Shown here: positions 16,207-25,602 of the stretch, piece by piece
Layout: each line of letters begins with the position of its first letter
How positions within the stretch are numbered: the first letter of the stretch is position 1
Source: Pseudodonghicola flavimaris
GTDB taxonomy: Bacteria; Pseudomonadota; Alphaproteobacteria; Rhodobacterales; Rhodobacteraceae
Length of the DNA: 45,178 bases
Assembly: GCF_030164425.1 (NCBI RefSeq)
Contig: NZ_JASNJD010000029.1
Span: forward strand, 1-45,178
Direction of reading: 5' to 3'
Notes under the pieces: generated by a model
Told to the model about the DNA's origin: nothing
Seen by the model: only the letters and a program-made list of their open reading frames with translations
Database searches by the model: none
Program-made: the position numbers and the translations under genes

Positions 16207-16224
16207 ACGACACTTTCTGTCGTT
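16206..16224 (+). terminator. Short hairpin after the HxlR gene
   Basis: AACGACA and TGTCGTT form a perfect 7-bp stem with a CTTTC loop, running into TTTT, directly at the HxlR stop codon. It is a modest intrinsic terminator; the same dyad could also be a regulatory site for the downstream oxidoreductase gene. Confidence 0.5.
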
Positions 16225-16285
16225 TTGGGACAAGCCCCCGGTCGGAACCATCGGATGATGGGATAAACCAGCGAGGGAGTGCCCC

Positions 16286-18694
16286 ATGAAAACCACCACC
16301 CGGGTCGTCGTCATCGGCGGCGGCGTCGTCGGCTGCAGCGTGCTCTATCACCTGACCAAGCTGGGCTGGTCGGATGTCATGCTGCTGGAGCGGTCCGAGC
16401 TCACCTCGGGCTCCACCTGGCATGCGGCGGGTGGCTTTCACACCCTGAACGGCGATACCAACATGGCCGCGCTGCAGGGCTATACCATCCGGCTCTACAA
16501 GGAACTGGAAGAGATCACCGGCATGTCCTGCGGGCTGCATCACGTCGGCGGCGTGACGCTGGCGGACAATCGCGACCGCTTCGACATGCTGCTGGCAGAA
16601 CGCGCAAAGCACCGCTTCATGGGTCTGGAAACCGAAATCGTCGGCCCCGAGGAGATCGCCAAGATCGCGCCGATCACCAACCTGGATGGCATCATCGGCG
16701 CGCTTTACGATCCGCTGGACGGCCATCTGGATCCGGCCGGCACCACCCACGCCTATGCCAAGGCGGCCCGGATGGGCGGTGCCACCATCGAGACCCATTG
16801 CATGGTGCGCGAGACGACCCAGCGCCCGGACGGCAGTTGGGACGTGATCACCGACAAGGGCACGGTCCACGCCGAACATGTGGTCAACGCCGGTGGCCTC
16901 TGGGCGCGTGAGGTCGGGGCGATGGCGGGCGTCTACTTCCCGCTGCACCCGATGGAGCACCAGTATATCGTCACTGAGGATGTGCCCGAAATCCTCGCCA
17001 TGGTGGCGGAGGGGCGCGAGCACCCGCATGTGATGGATCCCGCCGGCGAAAGCTATCTCAGGCAGGAGGGCCGCGGCCTCTGCATCGGCTTTTATGAACA
17101 GCCGTGTCGGCCCTGGGCGGTGGATGGGACGCCCTGGAGCTTTGGCCATGAGCTGCTGCCAGATGACTTCGACAAGATCGCCGACAGCATTGAGTTCGCT
17201 TATAAACGTTTCCCCGTCCTGGCCACCGCGGGGGTCAAGACCGTCATCCACGGCCCGTTCACCTTCGCCCCCGATGGCAACCCGCTGGTGGGGCCGGTGC
17301 CGGGCATGCGCAACTATTGGTCGGCCTGTGGCGTGATGGCCGGCTTCAGCCAGGGCGGCGGCGTCGGGTTGATGCTGGCGCAATGGATGATCGAGGGCGA
17401 GCCCGAGCGCGACGTGATGGCGATGGATGTGGCGCGGTTCGGCGATTGGATCACCCCCGGCTACACCCGCCCGAAAGTCATTGAAAACTATCAGAAACGC
17501 TTCTCTGTCTCCTATCCGAACGAGGAGCTGCCGGCGGCACGGCCGAACCGCACCACACCGATGTATGACATCTTCTCCGACATGGGCGCGGTCTGGGGTC
17601 AGCAGTATGGGCTGGAGGTGGTCAATTACTTCGCGCAGGGCGACGAGCCTGGCTATGAAACCCCGAGCTTCCGCCGCTCAGACGCCTTTTCGGCCGTGGC
17701 GCGTGAGGTGAAAGGAGTTCGAGAAGCCATTGGAATCAATGAGATTCATAACTTCGGGAAATACCGCATCAGCGGCCCGCGCGCCGGTGCCTGGCTGGAC
17801 CGCCTCATGGCCGGACGGCTGCCCGCCCCGGGCCGGCTGTCGCTGAGCCCGATGCTGTCGGAAAACGGCAAGCTGATCGGCGATTTCACCGTTACCTGCC
17901 TGGCTCCGGACCGCTTTCAGCTGACCGCCTCCTACGGCGCGCAGGCGTTCCACATGCGTTGGTTCCTGAAACATCAGGAAGATGGCGTAACCATCGAGAA
18001 TATCAGCGATAAGCTGAACGGATTTCAGATCGCCGGACCCCAGGCACGGGCGGTTCTGACCGCCTGCACCCACGCCGATATCGCGGACCTCGGGTTCATG
18101 CAGGCGCGGCCGCTGGTGATCGGCATGACCGACTGCCTGGTACAGAGGGTCAGCTATACCGGCGATCTGGGCTATGAAATCTACTGCGATCCGATGGCGC
18201 AGCGGCAGCTGTGGCGGACCCTCTGGGCGGCGGGGGCGCCTCTGGGCATGATCCCCTTCGGCATGCGGGCGATGATGTCGCTGCGGCTGGACAAGGGCTT
18301 CGGCAGCTGGATGGCAGAGTATTCGCCGGATTACACGCCGGCGGAAACCGGGCTCGACCGCTTCATCTCGCTGCGGAAACCGGTCGATTTCATCGGCCGC
18401 GCGGCGGTGGAAGCCGACCGGCCCGACCGCCGGCTGACCACCTTCGTGGTAGAGGCGGAGGATGCCGATGTCCAGGGCTATGAGCCGATCTGGCTGGACG
18501 GCCGGGTTCAGGGCTTCTGCACCTCCGGCGGCTATGCGCATCACGCCGGCTGTTCAGTCGCCATCGGCTTTCTGCCCCTGGGCGCGATTGCCGAGGGGCG
18601 GGAGGTGGAAATCGAGATCCTCGGCCAGATGCGCAGGGCCCGGGTGGTGACGCAGCCGCTGTTCGATGCCGACGGGGCGCGCATGCGGGGCTGA
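16286..18694 (+). CDS. FAD-dependent oxidoreductase fused to GcvT domain (DMGDH/sarcosine dehydrogenase-like)
   Basis: 802-aa two-domain enzyme that probably demethylates an N-methyl amine or amino acid, passing the methyl group to tetrahydrofolate. Residues 1-400 form a DAO-type FAD domain with GGGVVGC (11-17) and SGSTWHAAGG, in which H46 matches the histidine that covalently binds FAD in DMGDH and sarcosine dehydrogenase. A FAO_M-like linker follows to about residue 450. The remainder is a GcvT and GcvT_C module (GKYRISGPRAGAWLDRLMAG, DLGYEIYCDP, CSVAIGFLPLG). The start follows GCGAGGGAG. No folate or one-carbon genes adjoin, so the substrate is open. Confidence 0.9.
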   Translation: MKTTTRVVVIGGGVVGCSVLYHLTKLGWSDVMLLERSELTSGSTWHAAGGFHTLNGDTNMAALQGYTIRLYKELEEITGMSCGLHHVGGVTLADNRDRFDMLLAERAKHRFMGLETEIVGPEEIAKIAPITNLDGIIGALYDPLDGHLDPAGTTHAYAKAARMGGATIETHCMVRETTQRPDGSWDVITDKGTVHAEHVVNAGGLWAREVGAMAGVYFPLHPMEHQYIVTEDVPEILAMVAEGREHPHVMDPAGESYLRQEGRGLCIGFYEQPCRPWAVDGTPWSFGHELLPDDFDKIADSIEFAYKRFPVLATAGVKTVIHGPFTFAPDGNPLVGPVPGMRNYWSACGVMAGFSQGGGVGLMLAQWMIEGEPERDVMAMDVARFGDWITPGYTRPKVIENYQKRFSVSYPNEELPAARPNRTTPMYDIFSDMGAVWGQQYGLEVVNYFAQGDEPGYETPSFRRSDAFSAVAREVKGVREAIGINEIHNFGKYRISGPRAGAWLDRLMAGRLPAPGRLSLSPMLSENGKLIGDFTVTCLAPDRFQLTASYGAQAFHMRWFLKHQEDGVTIENISDKLNGFQIAGPQARAVLTACTHADIADLGFMQARPLVIGMTDCLVQRVSYTGDLGYEIYCDPMAQRQLWRTLWAAGAPLGMIPFGMRAMMSLRLDKGFGSWMAEYSPDYTPAETGLDRFISLRKPVDFIGRAAVEADRPDRRLTTFVVEAEDADVQGYEPIWLDGRVQGFCTSGGYAHHAGCSVAIGFLPLGAIAEGREVEIEILGQMRRARVVTQPLFDADGARMRG

Positions 18695-18726
18695 CAGCTC
18701 CCCCTCTGCCGGCCTATGATCGTTTC

Positions 18727-19350
18727 ATGACCCAGGCTTTGCCCATCCTCCTGCTCGCCGCCGGACAATCACGCCGGATGCAGGGGCGTGACAAGCTGAT
18801 GGAACCGGTCGAAGGCGTCGCGCTGCTGCGGCGCATGGCGCAACGGGCGATCGCCGCCGGGCTCGGCCCGGTCTACGTGACGCTTCCGCCGCCGCCGCAT
18901 CCACGGTATGCCGCGCTGAGCGGGCTGGAGCTGACACCGGTGGAGGTGCCCGATGCCGCCAGCGGCCTTTCGGCCAGCCTGCGCCGTGGTTTTTCCGCGC
19001 TGCCGCCACAGGCCGGGGCGGCGATGATCCTGCTCTGCGATCTGCCAGAGCTGACCACAGAAGACCTGAAGAACATCGCACAATCACTTGATTTGAATTC
19101 TGAAAATATGATTTGGCGCGGCACGTCAGAAACCGGGGCACCGGGTCATCCGGTGGTGATCGCCCAGCCGCTTTTCGACGAGGTGCAGACGCTCACCGGC
19201 GATCACGGAGCGCAACCGTTGCTGCGCCGCCATGCCGACAGGGTCGTGAAGGTTGCGCTGCCCGGCGATCACGCGATCTGCGATCTCGACACGCCGGAGG
19301 CCTGGGCGGCCTGGCGTGCCCGGCAGGACACCGCCGTTCCCGCCCCCTGA
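18727..19350 (+). CDS. MocA-like nucleotidyltransferase
   Basis: 207-aa NTP-transferase of the molybdenum-cofactor cytidylyltransferase (MocA)/MobA-like group. The N-terminal nucleotide loop is LLAAGQSRRMQGRDKLM (9-25), a metal-binding MILLCDLPEL is central, and GAPGHPVVIAQPLF marks the MocA-like C-terminal part. It may prepare molybdopterin cytosine dinucleotide for xanthine-oxidase-family enzymes, but none is in the window. It starts 32 bp after the oxidoreductase gene on the same strand and ends at a hairpin shared with the convergent RTX-Hint gene. Confidence 0.85.
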   Translation: MTQALPILLLAAGQSRRMQGRDKLMEPVEGVALLRRMAQRAIAAGLGPVYVTLPPPPHPRYAALSGLELTPVEVPDAASGLSASLRRGFSALPPQAGAAMILLCDLPELTTEDLKNIAQSLDLNSENMIWRGTSETGAPGHPVVIAQPLFDEVQTLTGDHGAQPLLRRHADRVVKVALPGDHAICDLDTPEAWAAWRARQDTAVPAP

Positions 19351-19379
19351 TCATCCGCGCCGACGATCCGCCAAAGGAA

Positions 19380-19403
19380 AAGGCAGGGACCAAGCCCTGC
19401 CTT
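19380..19403. terminator. Bidirectional terminator between MocA-like and RTX-Hint genes
   Basis: GGCAGGG and CCCTGCC, extended by AA/TT, form a 9-bp stem around ACCAAG. On the minus strand it is followed by TTTTCC; on the plus strand only by TTCC. It lies between two convergent genes and could serve both, better for the minus strand. Confidence 0.65.
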
Positions 19404-19498
19404 CCTGATCCGCGCCCCGTTGGCGGATCGAATCGTAGCTGCATCGGAGCATCCGACTGAGGCGAACGCCCGGCCCCCCAGCCGGACGCCCGCAGCGA

Positions 19499-21928
19499 TC
19501 AATGCATCAGCAGGACCGCTTCGTGACGCTTCAGGGACCGGCGGGCCGAGGGATAGGCCGCGAGACCGTCACGCGTCTTCAGCTCCGGGAAAAGCTCCAG
19601 GATTTCCATCCGCTGGGCACTGTCCATGCCGTTCAGGCTCAGGTCCCCGGGCTGGAAGCTCTCGGTCCAGGCGCCGTCCGACAGAACCACCTCGTGATGG
19701 TCGAACATGAAGTGGATATAGGTCACATCCGGGCGTGCCACCTGGTCGACCCCGTCCATCCAGGTCAGATGCTTGGCCGCCACCAGAACCTCGCGATCCT
19801 CGAAATAGAGCGAGGTGCGGTCACTGGCGATCAGCACCCGGTGTTGCGGGCTGACCATCATGTCGCGGTCCGGCAGGCCGTTGCCCAGGGCCCCCTGACG
19901 GATCAGGATCGGCTGCAGGTGATCGGCCATCTCGGCGGCCTGCAGGTCGCGGCGCCCGACCCAGCGGATTTGCTGGATGCCGTTGTCGCGGGTCAGCACC
20001 TGATCGCCGATCTCCAGCTCCTCGACCAGACGCGCGCCCTGCGGCGTCGCGATCCGGGTGCCCGGGGTGAAACAGGGCACGATCTTCTCGATCTCGTGGA
20101 AATCGATCGATCCGGTGACATTACCAAAATCATCCAGCAGGTTCATCGTGCCGGAGGTGCTGTTGCCATCCGCATCGACGGTTTCGCTGGTGATCTTGAA
20201 CCGCTGCCCGCCCATGTAGAGCGTGTCGTAGTCGTCGCCACCGGCGCCGCCGTCGACGTCATCGCCGTCGGTCACCCCGTAGAAGGAGTCGCGATCGTCG
20301 CCGCCGGACATGGTATCGCTACCCTGGCCGCCTATCAGCGTGTCGCTGCCGGCGCCGCCCAGCAGGGTGTCGTCATCCACACCACCGTCGATGTAATCGT
20401 CGCCGTCGCCGCCCTCGATGTAATCGTCGTCATCCTGGCCGTAGATGGTGTCGTTGCCGGCCCCGCCATAGATCACGTCCATGCCGTTGTCGGTCACCGG
20501 ATCGGGATCGCCGGCACTGCCGTCATCGGGGATGTTCATGTAATCCGGATAGGCCGGGTCGAGACCGCCATAGATGGTGTCATCGCCATCACCGCCGTGA
20601 ATCTCGTCCGACCCTTCGCCGCCGACGATGAAGTCGTCGCCGTCGCCGCCCTCGATATAGTCGTCGTCGAGACCGGCATCGATCACGTCATTGCCGGCGC
20701 CACCGTAGATGATGTCGTCATCGTCGCCCGTGATGATGGTATCATTGCCATCGCCACCATCGACGAAGTCCATATCGTCGGTCGGATCGGCGTCGGCCGG
20801 GATCGGGGGCAGCCCCTCGTACGAGGGGAAGCCGCGGTCGGGCAGCGGGATACCGGAGGTCGAGGAGGTGTCGATGAAATCGTCGCCCTCGCCGCCATAG
20901 ACGGTGTCGCTGCCGTCACCGCCGATCAGCGTGTCGTTGCCACCTTCGCCGTAGATGGTGTCGTCGCCCTCGCCGCCGTCGATGTAATCGTCGCCATCCT
21001 CGCCATCGTCGACGCAACCGGTGCCGGCGTCGAAATAGATGTCCGTGACGGTGACGCCGGAGTTGTTGGCGCCGTCTTGGCTGTGAGTAATGCTGAGGCT
21101 GGCGACCGGGCCATCGATGCTGACCAGAACCGAATAATCGGCACTGTCGTTGTCATCGTAGCCGCCGTTGGAATCCGCCGTGTCGGGGCCGGTCACAGTG
21201 TCGGTGTCCAGCAGCGTCAGGTTGGCGCCGGCGGTCAGGGTGACCTCAACCGGGTTGCCCTGGGCATCGTAGGCCTCGATCTTGACCACGCCGTCGCCGT
21301 CGATGTCGTTCACCCGGAACGAGATGTTTTCCACCTCTTCGGAGAAATCGACGTTATAGGCGACGCTGTTGCCTTCGCCCTGGGTCAGCGAGTCGAGCCC
21401 GCTGGTGGTCGAGGCCGGCGTGCCATCGGTCACGATATCGTCGACATTCTCGGTTTCGGCCGACAGCGCGGTGACCGTGCCCCAGTCGGCGGAACTGACC
21501 GAGAAGGTCACATCGACGCTGCCGGTGTTCTGGGTGAAGCCGCCCTTCAGGCTGTCGTTCACATCGATCGGGGTGGCACCGCCGTCGTCCGGATCGGGCG
21601 CCAGGTCCCATTGCAGCACTTCGCGCGACGCGGTCGGCGCGCCGTCGTTGTAGTTACTGTCGCCATAGAGAACGTCGTCGCCCTCCTGGCCGTAGACTTC
21701 GTCGCTGCCGCTGCCGGCATAGACGGTGTCGTCGCCCAGACCCGCTTCGATATAGTCGTCGCCGGCGCCGGCATCGACGATATCGTCGTTCGGCCCCTCG
21801 CCCGCCAGAACCGCATCGCCGCCGTCGATGACATCGCCATCGGGATCGCCGGTATAGGTCAGATCAATCTTGTTGTTGCCGGAATCGCCCTCGACGATAC
21901 CGTTCGGGGTTCTCGGGGTTACAGCCAT
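19499..21928 (-). CDS. RTX calcium-binding protein with C-terminal Hint domain, 809 aa
   Basis: Large acidic exported protein. The start is ATG 21928 (AAGGAG just upstream), giving MAVTPRTPNGIVEGDSGNN. Several blocks of RTX nonapeptides (GGDGDDTIYGG type) cover about 30-115, 310-345 and 385-580. Between them (about 120-300) lies a non-repeat beta-rich domain with DGDGVVKIEAYDAQGN. A Hint_2-type module starts at C619 (CFTPGTRIATPQGARLVEELEIGD) with SPQHRVLI downstream; it is the auto-processing fold related to inteins and hedgehog, common in Rhodobacterales RTX proteins. No Sec signal. Calcium-dependent folding and type I secretion are inferred. The exact passenger role is unknown. Confidence 0.88.
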   Translation of the reverse strand: MAVTPRTPNGIVEGDSGNNKIDLTYTGDPDGDVIDGGDAVLAGEGPNDDIVDAGAGDDYIEAGLGDDTVYAGSGSDEVYGQEGDDVLYGDSNYNDGAPTASREVLQWDLAPDPDDGGATPIDVNDSLKGGFTQNTGSVDVTFSVSSADWGTVTALSAETENVDDIVTDGTPASTTSGLDSLTQGEGNSVAYNVDFSEEVENISFRVNDIDGDGVVKIEAYDAQGNPVEVTLTAGANLTLLDTDTVTGPDTADSNGGYDDNDSADYSVLVSIDGPVASLSITHSQDGANNSGVTVTDIYFDAGTGCVDDGEDGDDYIDGGEGDDTIYGEGGNDTLIGGDGSDTVYGGEGDDFIDTSSTSGIPLPDRGFPSYEGLPPIPADADPTDDMDFVDGGDGNDTIITGDDDDIIYGGAGNDVIDAGLDDDYIEGGDGDDFIVGGEGSDEIHGGDGDDTIYGGLDPAYPDYMNIPDDGSAGDPDPVTDNGMDVIYGGAGNDTIYGQDDDDYIEGGDGDDYIDGGVDDDTLLGGAGSDTLIGGQGSDTMSGGDDRDSFYGVTDGDDVDGGAGGDDYDTLYMGGQRFKITSETVDADGNSTSGTMNLLDDFGNVTGSIDFHEIEKIVPCFTPGTRIATPQGARLVEELEIGDQVLTRDNGIQQIRWVGRRDLQAAEMADHLQPILIRQGALGNGLPDRDMMVSPQHRVLIASDRTSLYFEDREVLVAAKHLTWMDGVDQVARPDVTYIHFMFDHHEVVLSDGAWTESFQPGDLSLNGMDSAQRMEILELFPELKTRDGLAAYPSARRSLKRHEAVLLMH

Positions 21929-22614
21929 GACAACTACTCCTTTTCGGCCCACGCCATATCGCGGGCCGGAAATCTCAAGCCCAAATCACCTTCCGGGGAA
22001 AACAGATCACGGTCCTGCCACGCCCTATTTCGCGGCAGTCGACAACCGGCCCGGTCGCAGCTATGCAACCGGTCACAAACCGCACGTCGGCTCGTGGGTC
22101 TTGTCCTCGCATCATCTTGCCGATGCGCTCGGACGGCCGCTCGCGCGACCGATCTGTTATGTGCCCCCCAGTAGGCCCGTATAGAATTACCGCAACGCAG
22201 AACGGCGACAAAAAGAAAAATTGAACAAAAGTATCGCCAGATTATCCGAAAATCCCGCCAGCCCGACTGACGCCGCGTCCTGACCTAGGGTACGCCATGC
22301 AGATTGTTTCCAATATTCCCGGGGCTGCTGAGGGAGATTTGACCAAAGACCGGCGGAGACCGTGAAATCCGCGCATCCGCCGCCGCTCTACCCCCATACT
22401 GTTTCCCGATCCATGACAGCAGCGCACCGCTCTGTCGCCCCGGAACAGCGCCTGCCCCGAGGGCAGGATGGGCGGAGGCCGGCGCCCTCAGCCCCGGCGT
22501 TCCGGAACCAATCCGGCAGGTTTTCGAAGAATTCTACTCAAATCACGAACAGTGGATTCGAATTTTACTCGAATCAAATCTTGCCAGCCCCGAATCCGCG
22601 AGTCCCCGGGCCAG
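21929..22614. other. Long intergenic region upstream of the RTX-Hint gene
   Basis: No convincing gene. The part around 22195-22260 is unusually A+T-rich (AAAAAGAAAAATTGAACAAAAG) for this genome and could hold the RTX-Hint promoter region. Two near-identical 16-mers, GAATTCTACTCAAATC (22529-22544) and GAATTTTACTCGAATC (22560-22575), are spaced 31 bp apart. The second also contains a GATTCGA/TCGAATC dyad. These are possible protein-binding sites. Short open frames here lack ribosome-binding sites and codon bias. Confidence 0.45.
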
Positions 22615-22657
22615 AAAAACACCGCCCCGCAGGCCGGACAAGGCCTGCGGGGCGGTG
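22615..22657 (-). terminator. Strong terminator of the ABC transporter operon
   Basis: A perfect 16-bp G+C-rich stem (22620-22635 with 22642-22657) around a 6-base loop is followed on the minus strand by TTTTTCTGG. It lies 43 bases after the stop of the last ATPase gene. Confidence 0.92.
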
Positions 22658-22700
22658 ATATCGGACAGAGCCCCGTGCGACAGGGCGGATCGCGGCGGGA

Positions 22701-23714
22701 TCAGGCGGCCTCGGCCGCCGGTCCCGGGAAATGGCAGGCCACCTGCTGGACCGGACCGGATGCCCCGCCCGCGCCCGCCAGCGGCGCCAATACCGGCGGC
22801 GTCTGCCGGCAGATCGCCTGCGCCTTGGGACAGCGCTCGGCAAAGGCGCAGCCGGCCGGCGGATTGATCGGACTGGGCGGATCGCCGGAGACCTTCAGCG
22901 GCCGCACATAGCCCTTCGACTTGCGCCGCGACAGCGACGGCGCCGCCGACAGCAGCGCCTGGGTATAGGGATGCTGCGGCGCATCGAAGAGCGCATCGCG
23001 CGGCCCCATCTCGACGATCTTGCCCAGATACATCACCGCCACATCCTCGCAGACATGGCGCACCACCCCCAGATCGTGGCTGATGAAGAGATAGCTCAGC
23101 CCCAGCTCTGCCTTCAGCCGGGCCAGCAGGTTCAGGATCTGCGCCTGGATCGCCACATCCAGCGCCGAGACCGGCTCGTCGCAGACCAGCAGCCGCGGAT
23201 TGGTGGTCAGTGCCCGCGCGATGGAGATCCGCTGCCGCTGTCCGCCGGAGAACTGATGCGGGAAGAGATTGAGCTGATCGGGTCTCAGCCCCACCAGGCT
23301 GAACAGCTCCTTGACCCTCGCCAGCCGCTCCTCCGGCGTGCCGATCTCCAGCAGGTCCATCGGTTCGCGCACGATATCAACCACCCGTGCCCGCGGGTTG
23401 AGCGAGGAATAGGGGTCCTGGAAGATCAGCTGCACGTCGCGGCGACGCTGTCGCATCCCTTCCTCGTCCAGCGCCAGCAGATCCTCGCCCTCGAACAGCA
23501 CCTGGCCACCGGAGGCCGGGGTCAGGCGGATCGCCGCCATCGCGGTCGTGGTCTTGCCCGACCCGCTCTCGCCCACGATCCCCAGCGCCCGGCCGGCGTC
23601 GAGGCTGAAGGACACCTGCCGCACCGCCTCCAGATGCGGGCGCGGACCGAACATCGAAGCCTTCGGCAGGGCGAAGCGCACCGTCAGGTCGCGCACATCG
23701 AGAAGCGTGGTCAT
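22701..23714 (-). CDS. ABC transporter ATP-binding protein, DppF/OppF type
   Basis: Second ATPase of a dipeptide/oligopeptide-type importer. The 337-aa protein has Walker A GESGSGKTT, signature FSGGQRQRISIARA, Walker B LLVCDEPVSALD and a switch histidine in LFISHDLGVVRH. The C-terminal oligopeptide-type extension carries the cysteine cluster CAFAERCPKAQAIC, which binds an Fe-S cluster in some relatives. Its ATG overlaps the stop of the upstream ATPase by 4 bp. Last gene of the operon. Confidence 0.94.
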   Translation of the reverse strand: MTTLLDVRDLTVRFALPKASMFGPRPHLEAVRQVSFSLDAGRALGIVGESGSGKTTTAMAAIRLTPASGGQVLFEGEDLLALDEEGMRQRRRDVQLIFQDPYSSLNPRARVVDIVREPMDLLEIGTPEERLARVKELFSLVGLRPDQLNLFPHQFSGGQRQRISIARALTTNPRLLVCDEPVSALDVAIQAQILNLLARLKAELGLSYLFISHDLGVVRHVCEDVAVMYLGKIVEMGPRDALFDAPQHPYTQALLSAAPSLSRRKSKGYVRPLKVSGDPPSPINPPAGCAFAERCPKAQAICRQTPPVLAPLAGAGGASGPVQQVACHFPGPAAEAA

Positions 23715-24685
23715 ATCCGTCCCTCCTCGGCGCCGTGACAGGCCACCGGATGCCGGCCATGATCGGTCAGCAGCGGCTTTTCCGCGTCGCAGCGGTCGAA
23801 TTTATAGGCGCAGCGATCGGCAAAGGCGCAGCCCTTGCCCAGCAGATGCAGCGGCGGCACCACGCCAGGAATTTCCTTCAGCGCGTGATCGGCGCGGCCC
23901 AGCGTCGGGATGCAGTCGATCAGCCCGCGGGCATAGGGGTGCTGCGGCAAATCCAGCACGTCGTCGGCGGTGGCGGTCTCGATCACCCGGCCGGCATACA
24001 TCACCGCCACCCGGTCGGCCATTTCGCTGATCGCCCCCATGTCATGGGTGATCAGCATGATGGCGGCGCCGAAATCGCGCTGGATCTCGTTCAGCAGATC
24101 GAAGATCTGCGCCTGCACTGTCACGTCCAGCGCGGTGGTCGGCTCATCCGCGATCAGCACCTTGGGCCGGCAGGAGACCGCCATGGCGATCATCACCCGC
24201 TGCCGCATGCCGCCCGACAGCTGGTGCGGATAATCCCGCGCCCGGCGGTCCGGGCTGGGGATCCCCACCCGGTCCAGCAGCGCGACGGCATCCCGGAACG
24301 CCTGATCGGGGCTGACCTTCTGATGCAGCATGATCGCCTCGGCGATCTGGTCGCCGACGGTGAAGACCGGGTTCAGGCTGGTCATCGGCTCCTGAAAGAT
24401 CATCGCCACATCCGATCCGCGCAGTGCCCGCATCCGCGCCGGCGACACACCGATCAGCTCTTCGCCGTTCAGCCGGATCGAGCCGCCGGCGATCTTGCCC
24501 GGCGGGCTGGGGATCAGCCCCATCACGCTCAGCGCGGTGATCGACTTGCCACAGCCGGATTCGCCGACGATGCCCAGGGTCTCGCCCGCATTCACCTGCA
24601 AGGACACCGAATCCAGCGCGGTGACCTCGCCATAGCGCGTCCGGAACGTGACGCGCAGATCTTCGATTTCCAGTAGCGCGCTCAT
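23711..24685 (-). CDS. ABC transporter ATP-binding protein, DppD/OppD type
   Basis: First ATPase of the importer. The 324-aa protein has Walker [10 protein letters not shown]-loop [12 protein letters not shown], signature [14 protein letters not shown], Walker [13 protein letters not shown] and H-loop LITHDMG. The C-terminal extension includes [17 protein letters not shown], again a cysteine cluster. It overlaps dppC-like (4 bp) upstream and the dppF-like gene (4 bp) downstream, so three genes are translationally linked. Confidence 0.94.
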   Translation of the reverse strand: MSALLEIEDLRVTFRTRYGEVTALDSVSLQVNAGETLGIVGESGCGKSITALSVMGLIPSPPGKIAGGSIRLNGEELIGVSPARMRALRGSDVAMIFQEPMTSLNPVFTVGDQIAEAIMLHQKVSPDQAFRDAVALLDRVGIPSPDRRARDYPHQLSGGMRQRVMIAMAVSCRPKVLIADEPTTALDVTVQAQIFDLLNEIQRDFGAAIMLITHDMGAISEMADRVAVMYAGRVIETATADDVLDLPQHPYARGLIDCIPTLGRADHALKEIPGVVPPLHLLGKGCAFADRCAYKFDRCDAEKPLLTDHGRHPVACHGAEEGRI

Positions 24686-25557
24686 CTTTCCCTCAGTTTC
24701 GGATTGAATGCGTCATTGAGCCCGTCGCCGATCAGCGACACCGCGAAGACCGTCAGAAAAATCGCCAGACCGGGAAAGGTTACCGGCCACCAGGCATCCA
24801 GGATATATTCGCGGTTGGCGCCGATCATCAGGCCCCAGCTCATCTGGTTGGGATCGCCGAGCCCGAGAAACGACAGCCCCGCCTCGAACAGGATCGCCAC
24901 GCCGATGGTCAGCGTCGCCGAGACGATCAGCGGTGCCGCCGCATTGGGCAGGATCACCTTCCAGATGATCCGCTTGTTGCGCGCCCCGATCGCCCGCGCC
25001 GCGGTGACATATTCCAGCTCCTTGATCTTGAGGAATTCCGCCCGGGTCAGCCGCGCCGTCTGCGGCCAGCTGACCACGCCGATGGCGGCGGCGATGGTCC
25101 AGATCGAGGGCGAGAACAGCGTCACCAGCACCATGGCGAACAGCAGCGCCGGCAGCACCTGGAAGAATTCGGTCACCCGCATCAGCAGGGTGTCGACCCA
25201 GCCGCCGTAATAGCCCGCCAGCGCCCCCAGCGCCACGCCGATCACCATGGTGATCGCTGCCGCCGCCAGCCCCACGGTCAGCGTCGGTGCGCCCCCCGTC
25301 AGCAGCCCGGCCAGGATATCGCGGCCCAGATAATCGGTGCCCAGCGGAAAGCCCGGCTCCACGCCCGGCATCTCATGCGGCGCCCAGACGATATCGAAGG
25401 GATCGCCGGCATAGAAGAAACTGCCGTAGAGCGTCGCTGCCACGATGGCCAGCAGGATCACGGCCCCGGCCACCGCCGGCAGGTTGCGCCGATACATCCG
25501 CCAGGCCTCGCGGGCCGGGCTCTCGGCGACATATTCGGAAGATGTCGGTTCGCTCAT
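24682..25557 (-). CDS. ABC transporter permease, DppC/OppC type
   Basis: Second membrane subunit. The 291-aa protein has an N-terminal cytoplasmic stretch, TM1 near 28-48, then a BPD_transp_1 domain with about five more helices (about 90-285). The EAA loop is RAIGARNKRIIWKVILPNAAAP, which contacts the ATPase. The LGTDYLGRDILAGLLTGG block is typical for DppC. It follows the frameshifted DppB-like gene after a gap of 137 bp containing two hairpins. Confidence 0.93.
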   Translation of the reverse strand: MSEPTSSEYVAESPAREAWRMYRRNLPAVAGAVILLAIVAATLYGSFFYAGDPFDIVWAPHEMPGVEPGFPLGTDYLGRDILAGLLTGGAPTLTVGLAAAAITMVIGVALGALAGYYGGWVDTLLMRVTEFFQVLPALLFAMVLVTLFSPSIWTIAAAIGVVSWPQTARLTRAEFLKIKELEYVTAARAIGARNKRIIWKVILPNAAAPLIVSATLTIGVAILFEAGLSFLGLGDPNQMSWGLMIGANREYILDAWWPVTFPGLAIFLTVFAVSLIGDGLNDAFNPKLRER

Positions 25558-25602
25558 CGCTTATCCCGCTCTTTTTCTGGCTTGAAATATCCCGGGGGTG
25601 AA

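Noticed and set aside
20200-21900. Regular short repeats resembling a CRISPR array
   Set aside because: They are in-frame codons for RTX nonapeptides, with variable spacing and no constant repeat-spacer structure.
19502-22174. An 890-codon open frame on the plus strand opposite the RTX-Hint gene
   Set aside because: It mirrors the Gly-Asp repeats of the real gene on the other strand, giving a repetitive Val/Ile/Ala product with no known domain, and extends past it without a ribosome-binding site.
22242-22658. Small open frames in the region before the RTX-Hint gene
   Set aside because: No ribosome-binding sites, poor codon use, and overlap with repeats and the operon terminator.
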